Positions 1 to 5,230 of a stretch of DNA of 8,559 bases are shown here, piece after piece. The position numbers and the translations under genes were made by a program. The stretch is from Anaerolineae bacterium (GTDB lineage Bacteria > Chloroflexota > Anaerolineae > B4-G1 > SLSP01): the NCBI GenBank assembly GCA_018055515.1, contig JAGPHL010000120.1, positions 1 through 8,559 on the forward strand, read 5' to 3'. Position 1 is the first letter of the stretch; every line of letters starts with the position of its first letter. The notes below the pieces were generated by a model. It did no database searches. It saw only the letters and a list, made by a program, of their open reading frames with translations, and was not told the DNA's origin.

Positions 1-362
1 TGCCCGATGAGGGCGATGGAGAGCAGCGGCAACCCCGGATCGGCGCGTCGCTGCAACAGGATGGCGGCGTCCTGCGTGGTGACGTCCACTTTGCCGGCCG
101 TGAGCAATTGCAGATGTTCGCCTCGGCCCGCCGAATGTTGAATGATCACCGTGAGGTTCTCGGCGGCGAAGAAGCCCTTCTCCTGCGCCACATAAACGCC
201 CACGAAAGGCAGATTGGCTTGCGGTTTGTAGCCAGCCATGAACGTCAACGTGTCCGGCGGCGGCGCCTCGCGGCGACAGCCGCTGCCGCTGAGGAGCAGC
301 AGCAGCGCCATGCCGGCAGCCAGTGTCCGCGATGCTGAAACAATCCCTCGTAATCCGTTCAT
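1..362 (-). CDS. ABC transporter substrate-binding lipoprotein, NMT1/THI5-like (N-terminal part, cut by window edge)
   Basis: Only the first 120 codons are present; the gene runs off the left edge of the window. The product should bind the solute outside the membrane and deliver it to the permease encoded just upstream. Reading down from ATG 362-360 gives a signal peptide with a hydrophobic core (about residues 12-25) and then GSGC, with Cys29 as the likely lipidated residue; the lipobox is loose. The mature part has the pattern LTFMAGYKPQ, then FVGVYVAQEKGFFAAE, then HSAGRGEHLQLL and GKVDVTTQDAA. This is characteristic of NMT1/THI5-like binding proteins of NitT/TauT-type transporters. The start is well supported: GGAGG at 370-374 lies 7 nt upstream, and the ATG shares one base with the permease stop (TGATG), implying coupled translation. 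The family takes up sulfonates, nitrate, pyrimidine/thiamine precursors or riboflavin. The substrate here cannot be read from the fragment. Confidence 0.88.
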   Translation of the reverse strand, partial: MNGLRGIVSASRTLAAGMALLLLLSGSGCRREAPPPDTLTFMAGYKPQANLPFVGVYVAQEKGFFAAENLTVIIQHSAGRGEHLQLLTAGKVDVTTQDAAILLQRRADPGLPLLSIALIG

Positions 363-1171
363 CAGAGATCCTCCTTCCTCTCCTGGGTGTCACGCCAGAA
401 TAGCGTGCGCTGTTCGGCCAGAGCCACGACGCCATACAGCGCTATGCCCATCACCGCCAGGCAGAAGATGGCGGCAAAGAGCGCGGGCATGTTGAGATTG
501 CTGTAGGCCAGCCACATGGAGCGTCCCAGCCCGGCGGAGGCGCCGGCCCATTCCGCCACCACCGCGCCCACAAGCGAGAGCGGCGCGACCACTTTGAGCG
601 CGGCGAACAAGTAGGGCCACGCCGAGGGCCAGCGCGCATAACGGAACACTTCCCAGCGACTGGCGTTCAACGAGTGCAACACCGCCAGGATCGCCTCATC
701 CGTCGCCAGCAACCCCGTGTAGACGTTGATGAGGACGGGGAAGAACGTGATCAGCGCCGTGATGATGACTTTGGGCAGCGGCCCGAAGCCGAACCAGATG
801 GTCAACAGCGGGGCGATGGCGACCATCGGTGTGGCTTTCACCAGGATGGCCAGGGCCAGGACCCCTCGCGCGATCCGGGTCCAATAAGTGATGAGGATGG
901 CGATGGCGATGCCCGCCGCGAGTCCGGCCAGCAATCCCAGCAGCGCTTGCGTCAGCGTGACCATTGCGGCCAGCCCGAAGTCTTCGGCGCGCGCCGCCAG
1001 GGTTTGCAGGATGAGGGAGGGCGCGGGCAGCAGATACACGGGGATATCGCGCAGGCGCACGACGATTTCCCAGAGTCCCAGCGCCAGCCCCAGGATCGCC
1101 GCCACCGACACCAGGTCCCAGGCGACAGGAGATTTCCCCGCCGGGGCTTGCGGCAGTTCGTCCGTGCTCAT
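362..1171 (-). CDS. ABC transporter permease, NitT/TauT (SsuC/TauC-like) family
   Basis: A 269-residue inner-membrane permease of the binding-protein-dependent transport family, normal in length. It should form the channel, probably as a homodimer, for the solute delivered by the lipoprotein encoded next. Hydrophobic segments are visible at about residues 20-38, 67-95, 104-122, 135-152, 195-215 and 229-251. The stretch around 112-134 (KATPMVAIAPLL, then WFGFGPLPK) is typical of SsuC/TauC-like permeases. The cytoplasmic EAA loop that docks on the ATPase lies at about 157-193. Its usual LGAS is SLNAS here, so Asn169 replaces the conserved glycine. ATG at 1171 was chosen because it overlaps the ATPase stop by 4 nt (ATGA) and has GAGGTG at 1180-1185, 8 nt upstream. 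A longer in-frame reading to 1345 would add 58 arginine-rich residues overlapping the ATPase gene and is not credible. Confidence 0.93.
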   Translation of the reverse strand: MSTDELPQAPAGKSPVAWDLVSVAAILGLALGLWEIVVRLRDIPVYLLPAPSLILQTLAARAEDFGLAAMVTLTQALLGLLAGLAAGIAIAILITYWTRIARGVLALAILVKATPMVAIAPLLTIWFGFGPLPKVIITALITFFPVLINVYTGLLATDEAILAVLHSLNASRWEVFRYARWPSAWPYLFAALKVVAPLSLVGAVVAEWAGASAGLGRSMWLAYSNLNMPALFAAIFCLAVMGIALYGVVALAEQRTLFWRDTQERKEDL

Positions 1172-1911
1172 GCGTGCAACACCTCGCGCACCGCGCGTTC
1201 CAGGGCGACGACGTCGGCGGAAGTCGCGTCGCGCGGATAGGGTAAGGGCACCGGGATGAGGGCGCGGAGCGCGCCGGGGCGCGCGCTCAACACCACCAGG
1301 CGCCTGGACAGGCGTACCGCTTCGGTGATGTTGTGGGTGACCCACAGGACGGTGGCGCCGACCTCATTCCAGAGCCGCAGCACTTCATCGGTCAACGTCT
1401 CACGGGTGAGTTCATCCAGCGCGGCGAAGGGTTCGTCCATCAGCCAGAGGCGCGCGCCGGTCGCCAGCGTGCGCGCGAGCGCTACCCGTTGTTGCATCCC
1501 CCCGGAGAGCGTCCCGGGATAGGCGTCGGCGAATTCCGTCAGGCCTGTCAGCGCGAGCAGGGTGTCGGGCAGGGGGGCGGGACGGGTGTGGCGGCGGTTG
1601 ACCCGCAGAGGCAGGCGGATGTTGTCGCGCACCGTGGCCCAGGGGAGCAGCGCCGGATTCTGCGCCATCCAACCGATGGCTTTCTCGGCGCGGCGGACGG
1701 TGGGCGATTGTCCGTCCAGCCATATCGCGCCCGTCGTGGGGACCAGCTGATCGGCGATGAGACGCAGCAGGGTGGATTTGCCGCAGCCACTCGGCCCGAT
1801 GAAGCCGACGAACTCCCCGGAGGCAATTTCGAGTGAGAGCGGCGCCAGCGCTTCCACCGGCGCCCGACGTCCGTTGAAGGTCTTGCTGAGATTTTGTAAA
1901 ATGACTCTCAT
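1168..1911 (-). CDS. ABC transporter ATP-binding protein, NitT/TauT (SsuB/TauB-like) family
   Basis: A 247-residue cytoplasmic ATPase that powers the transporter formed with the next two genes. All nucleotide-binding elements are present: Walker A GPSGCGKST at 39-47, Q-loop Gln84 in WMAQNPALLPW, signature LSGGMQQR at 135-142, Walker B LWLMDEP at 155-161 with catalytic Glu160, D-loop ALDE at 164-167, and switch His193 in VTHN. The WMAQ...LLPW region, the VTHNITEA motif and the short C-terminus without a regulatory domain fit the nitrate/sulfonate/taurine branch rather than sugar importers. It is the first gene of the operon. No Shine-Dalgarno sequence precedes ATG 1911; instead a TATAAT box ends 8 nt upstream, suggesting a leaderless message. 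The stop overlaps the permease start by 4 nt. The family call is secure; the substrate is unknown. Confidence 0.95.
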   Translation of the reverse strand: MRVILQNLSKTFNGRRAPVEALAPLSLEIASGEFVGFIGPSGCGKSTLLRLIADQLVPTTGAIWLDGQSPTVRRAEKAIGWMAQNPALLPWATVRDNIRLPLRVNRRHTRPAPLPDTLLALTGLTEFADAYPGTLSGGMQQRVALARTLATGARLWLMDEPFAALDELTRETLTDEVLRLWNEVGATVLWVTHNITEAVRLSRRLVVLSARPGALRALIPVPLPYPRDATSADVVALERAVREVLHA

Positions 1912-1919
1912 AGGGGTGT

Positions 1920-1950
1920 ATTATAACCCAAGTTGAGAGCACCTGTCCAA
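1920..1950 (-). promoter_or_regulatory. Putative sigma70-type promoter of the ABC operon, leaderless
   Basis: On the minus strand a perfect TATAAT (1925-1920) is preceded by TTGGAC (1950-1945, 19-nt spacer) or, read one base later, TGGACA (1949-1944, 18-nt spacer). Transcription would be expected to begin around 1911-1913, which is at or two bases before the ATPase ATG. No ribosome-binding site lies in between. The -10 box is excellent and the -35 box only fair. The promoter is inferred from sequence alone. Confidence 0.6.
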
Positions 1951-1953
1951 TTC

Positions 1954-1981
1954 TTGCCGAATGTTTAGTTTATGTTACAAT
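1954..1981 (+). promoter_or_regulatory. Putative sigma70-type promoter of the P-type ATPase gene
   Basis: TTGCCG (1954-1959), a 16-nt spacer and TACAAT (1976-1981) form a reasonable promoter facing the calcium pump gene, with transcription starting near 1988. That would leave a 5' leader of about 137 nt. Its -35 box lies 3 bp from that of the divergent ABC promoter, so the two could compete for polymerase or share a regulator. The -35 matches consensus at 4 of 6 bases and the -10 at 5 of 6. Confidence 0.5.
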
Positions 1982-1996
1982 GTCTCCGGTTTTTGT

Positions 1997-2068
1997 GTGA
2001 GGGAGCGCTGTGGAGGTAAGCGTGAGGCGCAAGCAGCGGCTGTGATGACGCTCTTCTCACCGCTCTCT
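1997..2068 (+). other. Leader segment able to form alternative RNA hairpins
   Basis: In the predicted leader of the calcium pump, AGGGAGCG (2000-2007) can pair over 8 bp with CGCTCTCT (2061-2068), including one G-U pair. This encloses a smaller AGCGT/ACGCT stem (2019-2023 with 2048-2052). Competing pairings exist. GAGCG at 2003-2007 also matches CGCTC at 2049-2053, and GTGAG at both 1997-2001 and 2022-2026 matches CTCAC at 2056-2060. It does not match the FMN or yybP-ykoY riboswitch patterns that I know. Whether it is a functional structure is unproven. Confidence 0.25.
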
Positions 2069-2084
2069 ATTTTCCGAGTCATTT

Positions 2085-2105
2085 ACGCATCACGCATTAC
2101 GTACT
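2085..2105 (+). repeat. Short heptamer tandem repeat (ACG-phased, three units)
   Basis: ACGCATC, ACGCATT and ACGTACT follow one another at exact 7-nt phase just upstream of the ribosome-binding site of the P-type ATPase gene. The array is only three imperfect units long. It resembles the short heptanucleotide arrays found between genes in some bacterial genomes. No function can be assigned. Confidence 0.45.
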
Positions 2106-2124
2106 TTTCAGAGGAGGAAACTGC

Positions 2125-4941
2125 ATGAGTGATGAGAAGAAGTGGCATGCGCTGAGCGCCGAAGAAGCGCTGGCTCTGCTGGATGTCCGCCCGGACCAGG
2201 GCCTCAGTTCAGCAGAAGCCCAAAAACGGCTGGAGATCTACGGCCCCAATCAGCTCCAGGAACGTCCCCCGGTTTCGTTTTGGAAGCGTTTGCTCGATCA
2301 GCTGCGCGGCTTTGTGGTAGTGATCCTGATCGTCGCCGCAGTCATTTCGGCCTTGTTGAATATCCTGGGGCTGGACGAAGGTGGATTGGTCGAGGCGGCC
2401 GTGATCATGGCCATTGTGGTGTTGAACGCCGTGATCGGCGTGGTCCAGGAGAGCAAGGCCGAAGAGGCCCTGGCAGCACTGAAAAAGATGGCGGCGCCCG
2501 AGGCGCATGTGTTGCGCGACGGCCATCGCATCCTCATCCCTTCTCCTCACCTGGTCCCCGGCGACATTGTCCTGCTTGAAGCCGGCAACATTGTTCCGGC
2601 GGACGTACGCCTGATCGAATCTGTCAATCTCAAAGTTGACGAGGCGTCGCTCACCGGAGAGTCATTGCCGGTATCGAAAGAGGCTTCGCTGATCCTCGAG
2701 CCTGACGCCGGGCTTGGCGATCGGCGTAACTGCGCCTACATGAGCACCATGGTCACCTATGGGCGCGGCGTAGCGGTCGTGACGGCGACGGGGATGCAGA
2801 CGGAAATCGGTCATATCGCCGAGATGATCCAGGAAGTGGAGGAAGAGGAAACTCCCCTGCAGCGCAAGCTGGATGAAGTGGGGCGGACGTTGGGAATTGC
2901 GGCCCTGGCGATCTGTGGGTTAGTGTTCCTCATCGGCGTTTTGCGCCCCATTTTTACCGGCCAGACGCTGACTGTTTCCATGGTCACCGAGTTCTTCATG
3001 GTTGCGGTCAGTCTGGCGATCGCTGCGGTTCCCGAGGGTCTGCCTGCCGTGGTGACCATCTGCCTGGCGTTGGGGATGCAGGAGATGGTGAAACGCCATG
3101 CCCTCATTCGCCGCCTGCCGGCCGTGGAGACCCTTGGTTCGGCGACGGTCATCTGCTCCGATAAGACCGGCACGCTGACCCAAAACCAGATGACGGTGAC
3201 GCAGGTTTCGGTGATGGATCGGGAGTACGTCGTCACCGGCACCGGCTATGACGTCCGCGGCGAGTTCAAGTCCAACGGCCAGCCGGTTTCGCTCGATCAG
3301 CATCCCGTCTTGCGGCAGACGCTGTGGGCTGGCCTGTTGTGTTCCGACGCCGTTCTGGAAAAGGGCGAGGGGGAGAACGACTATCGGATGGTCGGCGATC
3401 CTACCGAGGGGGCGCTGGTGGTGGCGGCGGCGAAGGCCGGCTACTGGCGCGAGGAGCAGGAACGACGTTACCCGCGGGTGGCGGAGCTGCCCTTCGACTC
3501 GGATCGCAAGCGCATGACCACGATCCACGCGCTGGAGGACGTCTCGGACGAGGACGCCAGTCCCTTCCGCAGCGGCGACAAGGGGTACGTGGCCGTGGTG
3601 AAGGGTGCGCCCGACATCGTGCTCGATCATTGCACTCATGCGCAAGGGCCCAATGGTCCCGTCCCGCTGACCGAGGAACTGCGTGAGCGCATTCTCAAGA
3701 GCAATGCGAACATGGCCTCGCAGGCGCTGCGGGTGTTGGCCATGGCTTATCGGCCTCTTGATAGCATCCCCGCCGAGCTGACCCCCGAAAATATCGAAGT
3801 CAACCTCATCTTCATCGGCCTGGTCGGCATGATTGACCCGGCCCGCCCTGAGGTGATTCCCGCCATTCAGAAGGCGCGCGGGGCCGGCCTGCGGACCATC
3901 ATGGTGACGGGCGATTACGCGGCGACGGCGCAGGCCATTGCCACGGAAATCGGTGTGCTGCGCCCTGGCGGCCGGGTGATTTCGGGACGCGAGCTCGAGG
4001 CGATGAGCGACGAGGAGTTGGAGAGCGTCATCGAGAATGTGGACGTTTTTGCGCGCGTGGCCCCGCATCACAAGGTGCGCATCGTGCAGGCGCTGCGCAA
4101 TCGCGGTCACGTCGCGGCGATGACGGGTGACGGGGTGAACGACGCCCCGGCCCTCAAGCGCGCGGACATTGGCGTCGCCATGGGGATTACCGGCACGGAC
4201 GTCTCCAAGCAGACGGCGGACATGGTGCTCACCGATGACAATTACGTGTCCATCGTCAGCGCCATCGAGCAGGGCCGGATCATCTACTCCAATATTCGCA
4301 AGTTCGTGTATTTCTTGCTCTCCTGCAACATGGCGGAAATCGCCATCATCTTCATCGCCACGTTGCTGGGCTGGCCCGTGCCGTTGACGGCGATTCAACT
4401 GCTGTGGCTCAACCTCCTCAGCGATGGGGCGCCCGCGCTGGCGTTGGGCCTGGAGAAGGGCGATCCCGACACGATGACCCGCCCGCCCCGTCCGCCCCAA
4501 GAGCCGGTCATCAACCGCGAGATGATCGTCGGCGTGGCTGTGCAGACGGTAGCGATTGCTGGTACGGTGTTGTGGGCTTATCTGCGCGGCAGCTACTACG
4601 CGGAGAAGACCGGGCAGGATGCCGTGATGCTGGCGCAGACGATGGCGTTTGTGACGCTAGTGCTTTCGGAGCTGTTCCGGGCCTACACCTCACGGTCGGA
4701 GCGTTATCCCTTGTTCAAGCTGGGCCTCTTCAGCAACAAGTGGATGCAGGTGGCTGTGGGCTTCTCGGTCGCCTTGTTGCTGATAGTGGTCTTTGTGCCG
4801 TTCTTCCAGCCGATTTTTGGCACCGTGCCGCTCGACGATCTCGAAGAATGGCTGGTGATTCTGCCGCTCGTGTTGATCCCGTCGGTGGTGGCAGAACTGC
4901 AGAAGCTGGTGGTCTCGTATTACGCTACCAGAGCTCGCTAG
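2125..4941 (+). CDS. Cation-translocating P-type ATPase, type II, probably Ca2+-exporting (SERCA/PacL-like)
   Basis: A complete 938-residue membrane pump that should use ATP to expel Ca2+ from the cytoplasm. In order: a cation-ATPase N-terminal domain (HALSAEEALALL, about 8-60); M1-M2 (about 62-108); actuator domain with TGES at 177-180; M3-M4 (about 256-315) with PEGLP at 303-307; phosphorylation site DKTGT with Asp346; nucleotide-binding KGAPD at 493-497; hinge motifs MVTGD at 593-597 and TGDGVNDAP at 667-675; then M5-M10. By alignment with SERCA, the calcium ligands correspond to Glu304 (M4), Asn735 and Glu738 (M5), Asn763, Ser766 and Asp767 (M6), and Glu849 (M8). The only change is Thr to Ser at 766. 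This set favours Ca2+ over Na+/K+ and suggests two sites, rather than the single site of PMR1/SPCA-type pumps. GGAGG at 2113-2117 sits 7 nt before the ATG. The gene has its own promoter and terminator, so it is monocistronic. Mn2+ or another divalent ion remains possible. Confidence 0.95.
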   Translation: MSDEKKWHALSAEEALALLDVRPDQGLSSAEAQKRLEIYGPNQLQERPPVSFWKRLLDQLRGFVVVILIVAAVISALLNILGLDEGGLVEAAVIMAIVVLNAVIGVVQESKAEEALAALKKMAAPEAHVLRDGHRILIPSPHLVPGDIVLLEAGNIVPADVRLIESVNLKVDEASLTGESLPVSKEASLILEPDAGLGDRRNCAYMSTMVTYGRGVAVVTATGMQTEIGHIAEMIQEVEEEETPLQRKLDEVGRTLGIAALAICGLVFLIGVLRPIFTGQTLTVSMVTEFFMVAVSLAIAAVPEGLPAVVTICLALGMQEMVKRHALIRRLPAVETLGSATVICSDKTGTLTQNQMTVTQVSVMDREYVVTGTGYDVRGEFKSNGQPVSLDQHPVLRQTLWAGLLCSDAVLEKGEGENDYRMVGDPTEGALVVAAAKAGYWREEQERRYPRVAELPFDSDRKRMTTIHALEDVSDEDASPFRSGDKGYVAVVKGAPDIVLDHCTHAQGPNGPVPLTEELRERILKSNANMASQALRVLAMAYRPLDSIPAELTPENIEVNLIFIGLVGMIDPARPEVIPAIQKARGAGLRTIMVTGDYAATAQAIATEIGVLRPGGRVISGRELEAMSDEELESVIENVDVFARVAPHHKVRIVQALRNRGHVAAMTGDGVNDAPALKRADIGVAMGITGTDVSKQTADMVLTDDNYVSIVSAIEQGRIIYSNIRKFVYFLLSCNMAEIAIIFIATLLGWPVPLTAIQLLWLNLLSDGAPALALGLEKGDPDTMTRPPRPPQEPVINREMIVGVAVQTVAIAGTVLWAYLRGSYYAEKTGQDAVMLAQTMAFVTLVLSELFRAYTSRSERYPLFKLGLFSNKWMQVAVGFSVALLLIVVFVPFFQPIFGTVPLDDLEEWLVILPLVLIPSVVAELQKLVVSYYATRAR

Positions 4942-4963
4942 GAAGAGTGCCCTCGATGTAACG

Positions 4964-5000
4964 AACGTCGCGGCAGCTTTGATGCTGCCGCGACGTTTTT
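4964..5000 (+). terminator. Intrinsic terminator of the P-type ATPase gene
   Basis: A perfect 14-bp stem, AACGTCGCGGCAGC (4964-4977) with GCTGCCGCGACGTT (4984-4997), has a 6-nt loop and is followed by TTT, giving five consecutive T (4996-5000) at the base. It begins 22 nt after the TAG stop at 4939-4941. On the opposite strand the stem is followed by only a mildly T-rich stretch (TTCGTT), so any activity as a backstop for the convergent PBP gene would be weaker. Confidence 0.93.
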
Positions 5001-5014
5001 ACCTGTAGCTTTCG

Positions 5015-5050
5015 CTCCTCCCTAACGGCGTATGCGCTGTTGGGGAGGGG
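5015..5050 (+). other. Intergenic hairpin with G-U compensated stem
   Basis: CCTCCCTAACGGCG (5017-5030) pairs with CGCTGTTGGGGAGG (5035-5048) around a TATG loop. It forms 14 consecutive pairs, two of them G-U, and is extendable by two more (C5015-G5050 and a T-G pair) to 16. Read from the minus strand, the G-U pairs become A-C mismatches, so the structure favours a plus-strand RNA. It is followed by an A-rich, not T-rich, tract and is not a standard terminator. It lies just beyond the ATPase terminator with no gene around it. Confidence 0.5.
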
Positions 5051-5173
5051 AAGAAAAAAAGTGTCCCTTCCTCCGCGCTGGCCCATTATAACCGTGCGAA
5101 GTATAGTTGGGGCAGAGGGGGCGAGCGGCCCCGCGTCCGGCGCCGCCGTGTTTTGGGGACTTTGGCTTACAGC

Positions 5174-5208
5174 ACGGTGGGGGAGAAATGCTTCTCCCCC
5201 ACCGTTTT
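5174..5208 (+). terminator. Perfect 14-bp hairpin with T-tract between convergent genes
   Basis: ACGGTGGGGGAGAA (5174-5187) is perfectly complementary to TTCTCCCCCACCGT (5192-5205) with the loop ATGC. On the plus strand it ends in four T (5205-5208), the layout of an intrinsic terminator. It lies 25 nt beyond the stop of the minus-strand PBP gene, where a terminator for that gene is expected, yet the minus-strand sequence after the stem (GCTGTAAGCC) has no T-run. It may act on both strands, be a U-poor terminator for the PBP gene, or be a second stop for plus-strand read-through. Confidence 0.65.
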
Positions 5209-5230
5209 CTTCGCCGTCTGCGTTCGGGAA

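Noticed and set aside
674..1240. 188-codon open frame on the plus strand (and a similar one at 1333-1836)
   Set aside because: Both are antisense to the ABC permease and ATPase. They are rich in Gln, Arg and Asp, with no hydrophobic core or domain.
1172..1345. 58-residue N-terminal extension of the permease
   Set aside because: It overlaps the ATPase gene in another frame, is Arg/Pro-rich and lacks a ribosome-binding site. ATG 1171 has one and shows the 4-nt overlap usual in operons.
1912..2124. FMN or yybP-ykoY type riboswitch
   Set aside because: I looked for these because related transporters and pumps can be controlled by them, but the conserved core sequences are absent on both strands.
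2920..4500. 526-codon open frame on the minus strand
   Set aside because: It lies antisense to the P-type ATPase and is rich in Arg, His, Gln and Gly with no recognisable domain. It is a GC-driven shadow of a strongly conserved gene.
5085..5090. TATAAT on the minus strand in the convergent junction
   Set aside because: No acceptable -35 box lies 16-19 nt upstream, and no gene would be served by it.
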